From contig NC_014501.1 in assembly GCF_000147335.1 (NCBI RefSeq), positions 1,488,001 through 1,552,000 on the forward strand: a stretch of DNA of 64,000 nt. The letters are read 5' to 3'. This DNA is from Gloeothece verrucosa PCC 7822. GTDB lineage: Bacteria > Cyanobacteriota > Cyanobacteriia > Cyanobacteriales > Microcystaceae. Position numbers and translations under genes: made by a program. The notes below the pieces were generated by a model. That model was not told where the DNA came from. It did no database searches and saw nothing but the letters and a program-made list of their open reading frames with translations. Below are positions 43,229-52,814 of the stretch, piece after piece (within the stretch, counting starts at the first letter, position 1; the number at the start of each line of letters is the position of its first letter).

Positions 43229-44158
43229 TCAGACCTCAGATTTGGGAGTAATCAATGTTTTTAGGACAGCTTCTAAGTAACCGATTTGTCCATAAGCATA
43301 GACTAAATTGCTAAAACATATAGCCGGATTTGTAATATTTATTAAAGATTTATAGAGTCCCCTAAGTAAGCGTTCTCCACCTCTTCCTAATCGGCTAATT
43401 TCTGCTCGGTTAACTATTTCTTCTCGATAACATTCGCTTACCCCTTGCCACCAGCTACGTTGCAAAAACCACTGTCTGTTGAGTCGTTCTGGAGCAACAT
43501 GATGAGCGACTAGGGCTTCAGGAAGATAAGCCACTTGCCAACCCCCTTTAAGCGCTAATTCGGTCATAAATAATTCTTCATTGGATAACAATTTTGTGCC
43601 CACTCGTCCTAAATTCGGATCAAAGCCGCCAATCTGTTCTAAAAAAATTCGCCGAATCGAGTAATTTAGCCCTCTTGGGGTTAATCCAGGTTGGTCAATA
43701 TAAAGAATTTTATCTCCTAAATTATAAGCGCCTAACCCGACGGCTAAATCATCGGATAGCCATTGGGGAGGTGTGACTCCTTCTGGCCAAATCAAGGTTA
43801 CTTTGCCCCCTGCGATCGCTAAAGAGTCATTTTTAGCATAAGCTTCGATAATCACTCTCAGCCATTGGGGACTAGCCACAGCATCATCATCTAGATAAGC
43901 TAAAATCGGAGCGGTTGTGGCTTTAGCTCCTGTATTACGGGCTACTGATAATCCTAAGATCGGTTCATACAGATAATTCAGACTTGGATGGAATAATCGA
44001 GTTTCTATGACTTGTTTTGTGTGATCGGTTGAGCCATTATCTACCACTAGCACTTCGAAGTTGTCACACTCTTGAGTTAATAAACTATCAATAGCAGCAC
44101 CTAGATAGTTAGCTCGATTATGGGTACAGATAATAGCGGCAATCTGAGGCTTGACCAT
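43229..44158 (-). CDS. GT2-family glycosyltransferase
   Basis: A 309-aa GT-A-fold glycosyltransferase. ATG 44158 starts MVKPQIAAIICTHNRANYL; a TTG 15 nt upstream is possible. The nucleotide-binding motif VVDNGSTDHT, the metal-binding LDDDAV and the acceptor region GGFDPNLGRVG...ELFMTELAL are present. The last about 60 residues include a hydrophobic segment that may bind the membrane. It is on the same strand as gmd and GT4, separated from gmd only by the repeat array; all three probably act on one surface polysaccharide. Confidence 0.9.
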   Translation of the reverse strand: MVKPQIAAIICTHNRANYLGAAIDSLLTQECDNFEVLVVDNGSTDHTKQVIETRLFHPSLNYLYEPILGLSVARNTGAKATTAPILAYLDDDAVASPQWLRVIIEAYAKNDSLAIAGGKVTLIWPEGVTPPQWLSDDLAVGLGAYNLGDKILYIDQPGLTPRGLNYSIRRIFLEQIGGFDPNLGRVGTKLLSNEELFMTELALKGGWQVAYLPEALVAHHVAPERLNRQWFLQRSWWQGVSECYREEIVNRAEISRLGRGGERLLRGLYKSLINITNPAICFSNLVYAYGQIGYLEAVLKTLITPKSEV

Positions 44159-44214
44159 AAGTCTACCAGACAAATTTTTTAGGGTTTGGATGTTTTGGCA
44201 TTGAGCAACAACTG

Positions 44215-44318
44215 TAGGACTTACGCACCATAACCCAATTTTATGGGTTTGAGATTCCGAGCTATAGCGAAGAATGACATAAACTCGTTAGTGCGCGTTT
44301 CTGAGTGCGTAACTCCTA
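44215..44318. mobile_element. 104-bp MITE-like element with terminal inverted repeats
   Basis: TAGGACTTACGCAC (44215-44228) and GTGCGTAACTCCTA (44305-44318) are inverted repeats with 13 of 14 matches. The element is flanked on both sides by the 5-bp direct repeat AACTG (44210-44214 and 44319-44323), a target-site duplication. Inside, ACCCA...TGGGT forms a hairpin, and no coding capacity exists. GGACTTACGCA termini are common in cyanobacterial repeat elements mobilised by transposases in trans. Confidence 0.85.
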
Positions 44319-44323
44319 AACTG

Positions 44324-44739
44324 CTCTCTAGCTAGAACCCTTTGTTCCCCAGTATATTCGATTAACGACCTAACTCGTTCATTTATTGCAACTTCTTCAC
44401 TCGGCGGGTTTGTTCCTCGCTTTTCTGGTTGCCCTATTTTATTGATCCTAGAAATGACAATACCGCCCTGATCACAAATCAGAGCGGCTAGTTACTGAAA
44501 AGCGTTGTCCTAAAAAGATTATTGTTCTAAGACTAAACGATTTGTCTTGTGAGTGACTCTAGCTAAAGTTAGAAAGTCCTGTGATCGAACCTTTTTTGAG
44601 CAACACTCTCCACACCACACCTTAACTCCCCAACCCTTACCTCTGAGTAATAGCTGTTGAGCTATCTGAGGAAGAATTTTTCTTTATGCCAATATTTAAG
44701 CATATAGTTAGGTTTACTTGCGTAGCAACAGATACAATG
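44324..44739. other. 416-bp intergenic region with hairpins
   Basis: I see no gene. One stem-loop, CCGC-C-CTGAT-CACAA-ATCAG-A-GCGG (44463-44487), and another, CCTC...ATAGCT-GTTG-AGCTAT...GAGG (about 44640-44672), stand out; the second lies downstream of nadA and is followed on the plus strand by AATTTTT. These could be terminators or parts of a structured RNA. Confidence 0.45.
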
Positions 44740-45711
44740 CTAACCCGACATTTCTAACATTCTAGAAATCGGACGTAAAGCCGCCACTCGGATATCTTCG
44801 GGTAAAGTCAGCGAGGGGGTTTGATTTTTCATGGCTAAATAAAGCTTCTCTAAGGTATTAAGTCTCATGTGAGGACATTCGTTACAAGCGCAACTATTGT
44901 TGCCGGGTGCAGGAATAAAGTGTTTTGATGGTGCTTCTTTTCGCATTTGATGAATAATACCGGGTTCTGTGGCCACAATAAAGGCTTGACTAGAACTTTT
45001 CTGAGAGTAACTCAAGAGTGCTGTTGTTGAGCCAATATAATTAGCATGGCGCAAGACGGATGGTTCACATTCAGGATGAGCAATAAATTCGGCTTCTGGA
45101 TGTTCGATCAGCAGTTGAGCGATTTTCTTTTCTGAGAAAGTTTCATGAACGATGCAACTCCCTTGCCATAGGACTAATTCCCGCCCGGTTTGCTCCATGA
45201 CATAACGCCCTAAATTTCGATCAGGAGCAAAGATAATCGGTTGATCTCGCGGGATTTGGCTGACGATTTTTACCGCATTAGAACTTGTACAGATAATATC
45301 GCTCATGGCTTTGATCTCGGCACTACAGTTAATGTAAGACACCACCAAATGATCCGGATGAGCGGCTTTAAATTTCGCAAATTCTTCAGGAGGACAACTA
45401 TCGGCTAAAGAGCAACCCGCCTCAAGGTCCGGTAATAGCACCAGTTTGTCAGGGTTAAGGATTTTAGCGGTTTCTGCCATAAAGTGAACCCCGGCAAATA
45501 CGATCACATCCGCTTTCGTGCCGGCTGCTTGCTGTGAAAGTCCTAAAGAATCACCGATATAGTCAGCTATATCTTGAATTTCTGGATCTTGATAGTAATG
45601 AGCCAAAATTACAGCATTTAATGAGCGTTTTAGGTCATTTATTGCTGCAAACAGGTCATAAGGCAGGAAAGGGCTTGAGGATTTTTGTTCAGGTCTTACA
45701 ATTGTAAACAC
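44740..45711 (-). CDS. nadA: Quinolinate synthase A
   Basis: A 323-aa enzyme condensing iminoaspartate and dihydroxyacetone phosphate to quinolinate for NAD synthesis. Family motifs: [21 protein letters not shown] (about 36-56), [23 protein letters not shown] and [10 protein letters not shown]. Conserved cysteines in the INCSAE, GSCIVH and CNECPHM regions ligate the [4Fe-4S] cluster. The start is GTG. A perfect 25-bp palindrome lies 50 bp upstream and is a candidate operator. nadB is not adjacent. Confidence 0.96.
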   Translation of the reverse strand: MFTIVRPEQKSSSPFLPYDLFAAINDLKRSLNAVILAHYYQDPEIQDIADYIGDSLGLSQQAAGTKADVIVFAGVHFMAETAKILNPDKLVLLPDLEAGCSLADSCPPEEFAKFKAAHPDHLVVSYINCSAEIKAMSDIICTSSNAVKIVSQIPRDQPIIFAPDRNLGRYVMEQTGRELVLWQGSCIVHETFSEKKIAQLLIEHPEAEFIAHPECEPSVLRHANYIGSTTALLSYSQKSSSQAFIVATEPGIIHQMRKEAPSKHFIPAPGNNSCACNECPHMRLNTLEKLYLAMKNQTPSLTLPEDIRVAALRPISRMLEMSG

Positions 45712-45760
45712 AGTCGTGCTTTACTCTCTCGCAGTTGGGCTAGTTATGGTTAAAATTACC

Positions 45761-45785
45761 ATAATAAAATTGATAATTTTATTAT
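45761..45785 (-). promoter_or_regulatory. 25-bp palindrome upstream of nadA
   Basis: ATAATAAAATT (45761-45771), GAT, AATTTTATTAT (45775-45785): perfect 11-bp arms with a 3-bp centre, 50 bp before the nadA start codon, over the expected promoter. This is typical of a repressor operator (for instance an NAD-responsive factor). The regulator is not in the window. Confidence 0.5.
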
Positions 45786-45950
45786 AGTACCATATTCCAG
45801 TCACGCGCCAAATGAAGAATCTTAAATTAAAATGAACAACGTGCTTTACACAGAATAAACTAAGTTTTGGGATAACAAGTCACCCCAAAACAGTTATAAA
45901 ATCAGGGTTTTTAAAATCTTTATGGATTTAATACTAGAGAACGCCTTAAC

Positions 45951-46368
45951 TTACCGGTAAGCCTCTTCCAGGTTAACACCCTCCAGGTTAGCGCCCTCTA
46001 GTACAGCATTGATCAGGTAAGCAAAAGCCACGTTAACATTCTTGAGGTTAGCACCTGTCAGGTCAGCAAAGGTCAGGTCAGCCTCTTCCAGGTTAGCACC
46101 CTCGAGCTTAGCATCATCGAGATCACTTTCCCGCAGCACAGCACTGTACAGGTTAGCACCTGCCAGGTTAACACCTCTTAGGTCAGCATACTCCAGGTCA
46201 GCATAGGTCAAGTCGCAATTGGGACAGTTTCCAAAACTTAGCAAAGTCTTCAAATCTGACTGGGAGTAAGCATTCGCTCTTTGAAGACCCTAAGAGGGTA
46301 AAAGATAATAAAACAGCGATACAGAAAGCAGCTAGGAATTTTAAGGTTTGTATTGCTACATTAAACAT
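45951..46368 (-). pseudogene. Secreted pentapeptide-repeat protein, frameshifted in the signal peptide
   Basis: The intact downstream frame encodes about 100 residues of A(D/N)LxX pentapeptide repeats after the Cys pair GNCPNC. Upstream, starting at ATG 46366-46368 with AGGTT as Shine-Dalgarno, a different frame encodes a perfect signal peptide (MFNVAIQTLKFLAAFCIAVL...). Removing one G from the GGG run (complement of CCC at 46288-46290) fuses the two frames into ...LLGLQRANA-YSQSDLKTLL, with an ideal signal-peptidase site after ANA. The real gene is therefore about 138 aa and exported. As sequenced it is broken, or translates only from an internal ATG (46253) without export. A sequencing error in a homopolymer is possible. 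Confidence 0.85.
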
Positions 46369-46519
46369 CTTTTAACCTAAAAACCGTTGATATAGCTAAA
46401 ATATAATACTCATATCAGGTTTTAAGTTAATCTTAACAATAAAGTAACAACTATAGCGGTATTTGTCCTGCAAAACCTGCTATCAATAAATAGCGACTGT
46501 AATCGTCAAAGATCAAGCT

Positions 46520-47947
46520 ATGTACGAAAAAATTACACCCCCCACCACAGGCTCTAAAATTACCTTTTCTGACGGTAAGCCTATCGTTCCTGACGATCCG
46601 ATTATTCCCTTCATTCGTGGTGATGGAACAGGGGTAGACATTTGGCCCGCTACAGAAAAAGTTATCGATGCTGCGGTAGAAAGTGCCTATGGTGGAAAAA
46701 GAAAAATTAATTGGTTTAAGGTCTATGCCGGTGATGAGGCCTGTGATCTCTATGGGACTTATCAATATTTACCCGATGATACCCTCACCGCCATTAAAGA
46801 ATATGGTATTGCCATCAAAGGCCCTTTGACAACGCCTATCGGTGGTGGTATTCGTTCCCTTAATGTCGCTTTACGGCAAATCTTTGATTTATATGCTTGT
46901 GTTCGCCCCTGTCGTTATTATCAAGGAACCCCTTCTCCTCACAAAAACCCGGATAAACTCGATGTGATTGTTTATCGGGAAAATACAGAAGATATTTATT
47001 TAGGAATTGAATGGCGAGAAGGAACAGAACTTGCCGATAAACTGATTCATTATCTCAATGAAACTTTAATTCCGGCCACAAAAGAACATGGGAAAAAACA
47101 AATCCGTCTAGATTCGGGAATTGGAATTAAACCCATTAGTAAAACCGGTTCACAGCGTCTGGTTCGCCGCGCCATTGAACAGGCTTTGCGCTTGCCAAAA
47201 AACAAGCAAAAAGTGACCTTAGTTCATAAAGGCAATATTATGAAATATACCGAAGGCGCGTTTCGGGATTGGGGTTATGAATTAGCCACCAGTGAATTTA
47301 GAGATGTTTGTGTCACCGAAAGAGAATCTTGGATTCTCAGTAATAAAGAAAAGAATCCGGATTTAACCATTGAAGAAAATGCCCAACAAGTTGAACCCGG
47401 ATATAATGCCCTGACTGCCGAAAAGAAAGCCGAAATCTGTGCAGAAGTCCAAGGGGTTCTCGATGCAATTTGGGAAACTCATGGTCAGGGAAAATGGAAA
47501 GATAAAATTATGGTGGATGACCGTATTGCAGATAGTATTTTTCAACAGATTCAAACCCGTCCGGATGAATATTCTATTTTAGCCACCATGAACCTTAATG
47601 GGGATTATTTATCAGATGCGGCTGCCGCTATTGTCGGGGGTTTAGGCATGGGACCAGGCGCTAATATTGGGGATACCTGCGCGATTTTTGAAGCCACTCA
47701 TGGTACGGCTCCCAAACACGCGGGATTAGATCGAATTAATCCAGGTTCAGTGATTCTTTCTGGAGTCATGATGTTAGAATATATGGGCTGGCAAGAAGCC
47801 GCAGATTTAATTAAAAAAGGCATCGGCGGTGCAATTTCTAATCGAGAAGTGACTTATGATTTAGCTCGTTTAATGGACCCACCGGTGCATCCTCCGCTCA
47901 AATGTTCTGAGTTTGCTCAGGCAATTATTAATCATTTCAAAGATTAA
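46520..47947 (+). CDS. icd: NADP-dependent isocitrate dehydrogenase
   Basis: A 475-aa enzyme oxidising isocitrate to 2-oxoglutarate, the carbon skeleton for nitrogen assimilation in cyanobacteria. Motifs: [36 protein letters not shown] (the Ser of the isocitrate pocket), [43 protein letters not shown] and [12 protein letters not shown] with the NADP region after it. The length (475) includes the insertion usual in cyanobacterial Icd. I looked for an NtcA site GTAN8TAC in the upstream 140 bp and saw none. Confidence 0.97.
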   Translation: MYEKITPPTTGSKITFSDGKPIVPDDPIIPFIRGDGTGVDIWPATEKVIDAAVESAYGGKRKINWFKVYAGDEACDLYGTYQYLPDDTLTAIKEYGIAIKGPLTTPIGGGIRSLNVALRQIFDLYACVRPCRYYQGTPSPHKNPDKLDVIVYRENTEDIYLGIEWREGTELADKLIHYLNETLIPATKEHGKKQIRLDSGIGIKPISKTGSQRLVRRAIEQALRLPKNKQKVTLVHKGNIMKYTEGAFRDWGYELATSEFRDVCVTERESWILSNKEKNPDLTIEENAQQVEPGYNALTAEKKAEICAEVQGVLDAIWETHGQGKWKDKIMVDDRIADSIFQQIQTRPDEYSILATMNLNGDYLSDAAAAIVGGLGMGPGANIGDTCAIFEATHGTAPKHAGLDRINPGSVILSGVMMLEYMGWQEAADLIKKGIGGAISNREVTYDLARLMDPPVHPPLKCSEFAQAIINHFKD

Positions 47948-47961
47948 GTATTATGAGCTAG

Positions 47962-47986
47962 GGGCGTACAAAAGTGCGCCCTTGTA
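47962..47986. terminator. Terminator between icd and the convergent kinase gene
   Basis: GGGCGTAC-AAAA-GTGCGCCC (one G-T wobble) followed by TTGTATT. The stem lies between two convergent genes and could act on both strands. Confidence 0.7.
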
Positions 47987-47998
47987 TTAAGCAGCTTA

Positions 47999-49336
47999 TT
48001 AACTCAATAAACGCTTTTTAAACTCTTCAGCCTCTTTAGGATTAGGAATTTTTTTCGCTAAAGTTTGAACGAAGTCAACATTAGAAATTGTCGGATTTTT
48101 ATTGACCAGACGTTGACAGACAATAGAAGCTACAGGCCCAATATACTCAGCCAATTCCTGTTGACAACGAGAAACAAAATGAGTTTCTATGGGAAGTTGA
48201 GTAACAGAATGATTAGTCTGATTAGTTTCAACATAGGTGAGTTGTTGTTCAGGTTGGGAAATGGGAACTGGCGGCTGTGGAGCAAAGGATTGACTGGGGT
48301 GCGGAACTCGTTCCGCACTAACAGAAGTTTTTGACTGTTGAGATCCAAATGCTGGGGAAGTTTGACTGAAATCTTGCCGAGTTTGGGAAGCGGAACTATC
48401 TCCCAAATTGAGCAAATGATAGAGTTTCATTAATTGTTCGAAAATCGCGTCGGCTGAGGGGGGGCGTTGAGAGGGTAAACGCGCCATCATCCGCTCCAAA
48501 AAATTGGCAAATTCAGGAGAAAGATTCGGGACGTACTCCCGCCAACAGAGTTCATCCTTCTCAAAATCATACAATTCACTAGGATGCTTTCCGGTCAATA
48601 GATAGACCATCGTTCGTCCCAGAGCAAAAAAATCGGATTGAGGCATTGCTTGACCGTTTAATTGTTCTATGGGACTGTAACCGGCTGAAAATAACCCTGT
48701 CACTTGACCGGCTGATTGTTTAGACATATAAGTTTCTGTGACTTCCCGGGCTGTGCCAAAATCAATTAAGACTAACTGCCCATCTGAGCGGAGCATAATA
48801 TTAGAGGGTTTAATATCTCGGTGAAAAAACCTTTGGTTATGAATTTCTCTTAAAATTTTTATTAATTGAATCAGCCATTTAATTGCCTGTTTTTGGCTGA
48901 TACTAGAGCCTCTCTGTTGGAGATACTGTTTTAGGTCTAACCCCTCTATTTTCTCCATCACCAGACAGTGTAAGGGTTCAGAGCTATTGTAAGGAAAATA
49001 AGTGAAATAACCATCCGGCTCAACTTTGGGGATGCCGGGCGATTTAAACCGCATGAGAAAATGGGCTTCGCGTTGGAAAAGCTCAACGTATTTAGGATGA
49101 TTATGATTGAGAACTTTGAGAACTTTTTTCTGGATTTGAATCTCCTGCAAATTCTGAGGACTACAGTCTCTAATTTCATAAGTTTTACCAAAGCCGCCTC
49201 CCCCTAGCTGTTTATTGACGCGGTAGCGCCCATCTAAAAGCAATTCCGAGTTACAAGCTTGACAGAATAGCTGTGTATCCTCATTATGAGGGTTAGGACA
49301 GTTTGGGTTAATACAGAGATTTTTACACTGGCTCAT
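47999..49336 (-). CDS. Ser/Thr protein kinase with N-terminal zinc-ribbon-like region
   Basis: A 445-aa Hanks-type kinase. The N-terminus has Cys pairs (CINPNCPNPHN...FCQAC, about 8-29), as in many cyanobacterial Pkn proteins. The kinase domain covers about 33-300: LGGGGFGKTY, HRDIKPSNIML, DFGTARE, SAGYSPIEQLNGQA. A low-complexity Ser/Gln/Pro linker (about 310-375) carries SAERVPHPSQ, encoded by a palindromic repeat element also found in the hydrolase gene at 53915. A small C-terminal domain (about 380-445: CQQELAEYIGPVASIVCQRLV...) of unknown role follows. No membrane segment. Confidence 0.92.
   Translation of the reverse strand: MSQCKNLCINPNCPNPHNEDTQLFCQACNSELLLDGRYRVNKQLGGGGFGKTYEIRDCSPQNLQEIQIQKKVLKVLNHNHPKYVELFQREAHFLMRFKSPGIPKVEPDGYFTYFPYNSSEPLHCLVMEKIEGLDLKQYLQQRGSSISQKQAIKWLIQLIKILREIHNQRFFHRDIKPSNIMLRSDGQLVLIDFGTAREVTETYMSKQSAGQVTGLFSAGYSPIEQLNGQAMPQSDFFALGRTMVYLLTGKHPSELYDFEKDELCWREYVPNLSPEFANFLERMMARLPSQRPPSADAIFEQLMKLYHLLNLGDSSASQTRQDFSQTSPAFGSQQSKTSVSAERVPHPSQSFAPQPPVPISQPEQQLTYVETNQTNHSVTQLPIETHFVSRCQQELAEYIGPVASIVCQRLVNKNPTISNVDFVQTLAKKIPNPKEAEEFKKRLLS
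48299..48318. repeat. 20-bp palindromic repeat inside the kinase gene
   Basis: GTGCGGAACTCGTTCCGCAC has 9-bp inverted arms around TC. The same 20 bp occur at 53955-53974, and identity continues outside the palindrome. In both genes it is read in the same frame, giving SAE(R/L)VPHP. Confidence 0.85.
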
Positions 49337-50095
49337 CCGTCATGATCAAAAGTTAATCTTGCTCTACTTTCAGGCTCCCCCGCCTCGACGGAGGATTCTC
49401 AGTTGATCGACACATTTGACAATTGCCTATCCCTTACGGGCAATTGTTAAACCTTCTAGCCGTTCTAGTGAACCAGTTAGCAAGCCTAACTTAGACAACT
49501 CCAGAGGGCTTGATTTTCATCAGCAACTGAGTAGGCTCGTTACCTACGGTTTCAGTGTGCCTCATCTGAGTTTTAAGACTTTAATTTTTTAAGTTGTCTG
49601 GGTTGGTGATCAAAGATGATGCACTTTGCTGGGTAATGGTATATTTTAACATTTATTTGGCTAAGGTCGAGAACAAGTTCCCTCGGCTCGACATTTTATT
49701 ATATGCAGAACTCTGGAAAATATTTATCGATTTGTTGTCTAGATTGCATCTGTTGTCTGATGATCTGGGTACTCTAATGATACTCATTTTGTAAGATTCA
49801 GCAACAAGCCGCTCATTTCCTCATAAACTTTACAATTCGTAATGATTTCCTGTAGAATTGTTAAGGAGGTGAAAGAAGTCACAACATTGATAGACTCCCA
49901 TCAATGATAAGTTCTATCTATAATCAATAGTAGAGCCACCAGAACTTTTTCACTTTCCTGGCTACTGAAGTTTTGATTAAATTGAGGAAACTCTGTAAAA
50001 AAGTATAAACAGTTATCATAATATTTGCCCCTTAACCATTACAAAATTATTTCGTCTCGATCGTTATCCTTGAATCCCCATTCGACTCTTTAGTC
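49337..50095. other. 759-bp intergenic region before the sigma factor
   Basis: No convincing gene; a 66-codon frame at 49594 has no coding character. The first 230 bp contain several hairpins: ACAATTGCC...GGCAATTGT (49419-49447), GTAGG...CCTAC (about 49530-49550) and a CCCCCGCC...GGAGG block near 49380, which together resemble the structured end of an IS200/IS605 (TnpB) element, unproven. Nearer the sigma gene, AAGGAGGTGAAAG (about 49863) and ATTGAT-AGACTCCC-ATCAAT (about 49888-49907) lie in what should be a long 5' leader. Confidence 0.4.
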
Positions 50096-51052
50096 ATGAA
50101 AACTGCTAAAAATCCTACCGATCCTGTACGTGCTTATCTTAGAGAAATTGGTCGTGTTCCCCTACTAACTCATGAAGAGGAAATCGTTTTAGCTAAACGG
50201 GTACAGCGCTCCATGGCCTTACAGGAAATTAAAGACACTTTAACAAAAAACCTATCGCGCGAACCTCTTGAGCATGAATGGGCCGAAGCGGCCAAAATCA
50301 GCGAAGAAGAATTGCGTCGTACGATGGCTGCCGGCAAAGCCGCCAAAGAAAAAATGGTAGAGGCTAATTTACGCTTAGTGGTATCTGTAGCTAAAAAATA
50401 CCTCAAACGCAATTTAGATTTATTAGACTTGATTCAAGAAGGAACCATCGGTATGCAGCGAGGAGTGGAAAAATTTGATCCCACCAAAGGGTATCGATTT
50501 TCTACTTATGCTTATTGGTGGATTCGTCAAGCCATTACTCGCGCCATCGCGGAAAAAAGCCGTACAATTCGTCTGCCGATCCACATTACCGAAAAATTAA
50601 ATAAAATTAAGAAAGCACAACGCCAACTGGCTCAGAAACAGGGACGGGCTGCAACGATATCAGAACTAGCACAAGAACTAGAGTTAACTCCTAGACAAGT
50701 TCGGGAATACTTAGAACGGGCACGTCAACCTCTTTCCCTAGATCTAAGGGTAGGAGATAACCAAGACACCGAACTCGGAGAACTCTTAGAAGATACCGGC
50801 ACCTCTCCAGAGGATTATGCAACCCATTCTTCTTTGCAACTGGACCTAGAAAAACTCATGTCAGATCTGACTCCCCAACAACGGGAAGTGCTGGCTTTAC
50901 GATTTGGTTTAGTTGATGGGCAACCCCTAACCTTAGCTAAAATTGGTGTTCGTTTGAACATTAGTCGAGAACGGGTTAGACAAATTGAGCGAGAAGCACT
51001 TTCTAAATTGCGAAAACGCAAGGCTAATATTAAAGAATATCTCGCTAGTTAA
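50096..51052 (+). CDS. Group 2 RpoD-like sigma factor (SigB/SigD class)
   Basis: A 318-aa primary-like sigma factor without region 1.1. Region 1.2 starts [16 protein letters not shown]. Regions 2.1-2.4 contain [31 protein letters not shown] and [21 protein letters not shown]. Region 3 has [16 protein letters not shown], and region 4.2 ends [19 protein letters not shown]. This length and lack of region 1.1 define group 2 factors, which in cyanobacteria adjust transcription to light, carbon, nitrogen and stress. Which Sig letter applies cannot be decided by eye. A long intergenic leader suggests regulated expression. Confidence 0.94.
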   Translation: MKTAKNPTDPVRAYLREIGRVPLLTHEEEIVLAKRVQRSMALQEIKDTLTKNLSREPLEHEWAEAAKISEEELRRTMAAGKAAKEKMVEANLRLVVSVAKKYLKRNLDLLDLIQEGTIGMQRGVEKFDPTKGYRFSTYAYWWIRQAITRAIAEKSRTIRLPIHITEKLNKIKKAQRQLAQKQGRAATISELAQELELTPRQVREYLERARQPLSLDLRVGDNQDTELGELLEDTGTSPEDYATHSSLQLDLEKLMSDLTPQQREVLALRFGLVDGQPLTLAKIGVRLNISRERVRQIEREALSKLRKRKANIKEYLAS

Positions 51053-51218
51053 GGCATCTGTTTGAGCAGTCGGAGAATGCGAGTCACAAGTTCGGTTCTA
51101 CCGACTGCCAAGAGAGCCAAAACTTGTTAGAGTGGAGGGAAAGATTGCTCACATTGATATATAACTCCGTTCGGATCAAAAAATTGATCAAAAAAAAAAG
51201 TCCACAGGAGGCACAAAA

Positions 51219-51563
51219 GTGAACAACGAAATTAATCGTCCCCAAAATCAAAATTTATTTAGTCACGATCAAGAAAACGGAGATAGTCTCTGGCAATATG
51301 TTCAGTCTTTAACCCCTGACACCATTGCTCAACTGTCAAAACCCGAGTCAAATGAAGTGTTTCAGGTAATGGAACGTAACATTATCGGTTTATTGGGGAA
51401 TCTTCCCTCAGAACACTTTGGCATTAGCATTAGTACCAGTCGAGAACATCTCGGACGGTTACTGGCTTCAGCAATGATGAGCGGCTATTTTCTTCGCAAT
51501 GCTGAACAACGGATGAGCTTTGAAAAGTCTATCCAAGGTATGCAAAGCACTTCTGAGGAGTAA
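51219..51563 (+). CDS. DUF760-family protein
   Basis: A 114-aa conserved protein of cyanobacteria and plastids. The family stretch SLTPDTIAQLSKP...EVFQVMERNIIGLLGNLPSEHFGISISTSREHLGRLLASAMMSGYFLRNAEQR is complete. The start is GTG with CAGGAGG 9 nt upstream. Function unknown; soluble and mostly helical. It lies immediately before mutY, whose Shine-Dalgarno overlaps its stop. Confidence 0.9.
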   Translation: MNNEINRPQNQNLFSHDQENGDSLWQYVQSLTPDTIAQLSKPESNEVFQVMERNIIGLLGNLPSEHFGISISTSREHLGRLLASAMMSGYFLRNAEQRMSFEKSIQGMQSTSEE

Positions 51564-51564
51564 C

Positions 51565-52671
51565 TTGGCTTGCAGCGAAACAACTGGCTGGCCAGGGTTA
51601 GACATTGTTGAATTAAGACAATTATTATTGTCCTGGTATCAAAAACACCATCGAGATTTACCCTGGCGAAACCAACGCAACCCCTATTACATCTGGGTTT
51701 CAGAAGTCATGCTTCAACAAACTCAGGTAGCAACCGTGATTCCTTATTTTCATCGTTGGCTAGAACGCTTTCCTACTATTGATGACTTAGCTCAAGCAGA
51801 ACTACAACCAGTGCTTAAAGCCTGGGAAGGATTAGGTTATTATGCCCGTGCCCGCAATCTCCACAAGGCGGCAAAACTCATCATTAAAAATTATAACGGG
51901 TTTTTTCCTAACTCGCTGGCAGAAGTTTTAAGTTTACCCGGAATCGGCAGAACCACAGCAGGCGGCATCCTCAGCGCCGCGTTTAATCAACCGGTATCGA
52001 TTTTAGATGGCAATGTTAAGCGGGTTTTATCGCGTTTGATCGCTTTATCAGTGCCGCCGAGTCAAGCGTTACCCCAATTATGGGCATTATCTGATCACAT
52101 ACTTGATCCAGACAACCCGCGAGATTTTAATCAGGCGTTAATGGATTTGGGGGCGACGGTTTGTACTAGAGCCAACCCAAAATGTGATCAATGTCCTTGG
52201 CAAGGCTACTGTCAGGCTTACAATAAAGGCATACAATCACGATTACCTATGCGCGAAGAATCAACCCCTATCCCTCATAAACGAATTGGTGTTGCGGTTA
52301 TCTATAATCACCAAGAAGAGATTTTAATTGATCGCCGTCCCACAGATAAATTGTTAGGAGGTCTATGGGAGTTTCCGGGCGGTAAGATAGAAGCCGATGA
52401 GACGGTATCCGATTGTATTAAACGGGAAATTTTAGAAGAGTTGGCCATTGAGATCGAAGTGGGTGAGCATATTATTACGGTGGATCATGCTTATACCCAT
52501 TTTCGCGTCAGTTTATTCGTTCATGCTTGCCGCTATTTGGGTGGGGAACCTCAACCCATTGGATGTGAAGAGATTCGTTGGGTGAAGTTGGATGAGTTAG
52601 ATCAGTTTCCTTTTCCCAAGGCGAATATTAAGATTATTGAAGCGTTAAAAGAGCGGCATAAAAAAACTTAA
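51565..52671 (+). CDS. mutY: A/G-specific adenine glycosylase
   Basis: A 368-aa base-excision repair enzyme that removes adenine opposite 8-oxoguanine. I prefer TTG 51565: GAGGAG lies 4-5 nt before it and overlaps the DUF760 stop; an ATG at 51520 would overlap that gene by 44 bp. Motifs: LPWR...YYIWVSEVMLQQTQV (catalytic Glu), helix-hairpin-helix LPGIGRTTAGGI, ILDGNVKRVLSRL (catalytic Asp), [4Fe-4S] cluster C-x6-C-x2-C-x5-C (CTRANPKCDQCPWQGYC), and a C-terminal NUDIX-like domain with LGGLWEFPGGKIE that reads 8-oxoG. Confidence 0.95.
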   Translation: MACSETTGWPGLDIVELRQLLLSWYQKHHRDLPWRNQRNPYYIWVSEVMLQQTQVATVIPYFHRWLERFPTIDDLAQAELQPVLKAWEGLGYYARARNLHKAAKLIIKNYNGFFPNSLAEVLSLPGIGRTTAGGILSAAFNQPVSILDGNVKRVLSRLIALSVPPSQALPQLWALSDHILDPDNPRDFNQALMDLGATVCTRANPKCDQCPWQGYCQAYNKGIQSRLPMREESTPIPHKRIGVAVIYNHQEEILIDRRPTDKLLGGLWEFPGGKIEADETVSDCIKREILEELAIEIEVGEHIITVDHAYTHFRVSLFVHACRYLGGEPQPIGCEEIRWVKLDELDQFPFPKANIKIIEALKERHKKT

Positions 52672-52721
52672 CCTTTACTGGACTTTAGACTAACACTACA
52701 GAAAATATTCTCTTTGTTCAA

Positions 52722-52736
52722 ACTAGACGGTCTAGT
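52722..52736. promoter_or_regulatory. TetR-type palindrome
   Basis: ACTAGAC-G-GTCTAGT is a perfect 7-bp inverted repeat around one base, the layout of many TetR-family operators. It lies 17 bp upstream of the -35 box of the small gene at 52815. The palindrome is too tight to fold as a terminator despite following T residues. No TetR gene is in the window. Confidence 0.45.
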
Positions 52737-52753
52737 CTTTTGTTAAATCAACA

Positions 52754-52783
52754 TTGACAATCAGGCATTCCTCTCGCTATCAT
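52754..52783 (+). promoter_or_regulatory. Promoter of the 82-aa protein gene
   Basis: TTGACA (52754-52759), an 18-bp spacer and TATCAT (52778-52783). The gene starts 31 bp further on. Confidence 0.6.
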
Positions 52784-52814
52784 GTTAGTATAATTGTACT
52801 AAAGTCGAGGTCCG

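Noticed and set aside
46380..46519. NtcA site before icd
   Set aside because: icd is often nitrogen-regulated in cyanobacteria, but no GTAN8TAC could be found in this stretch.
49594..49794. 66-codon frame before the sigma factor
   Set aside because: No Shine-Dalgarno, no family look, AT-driven hydrophobic composition.
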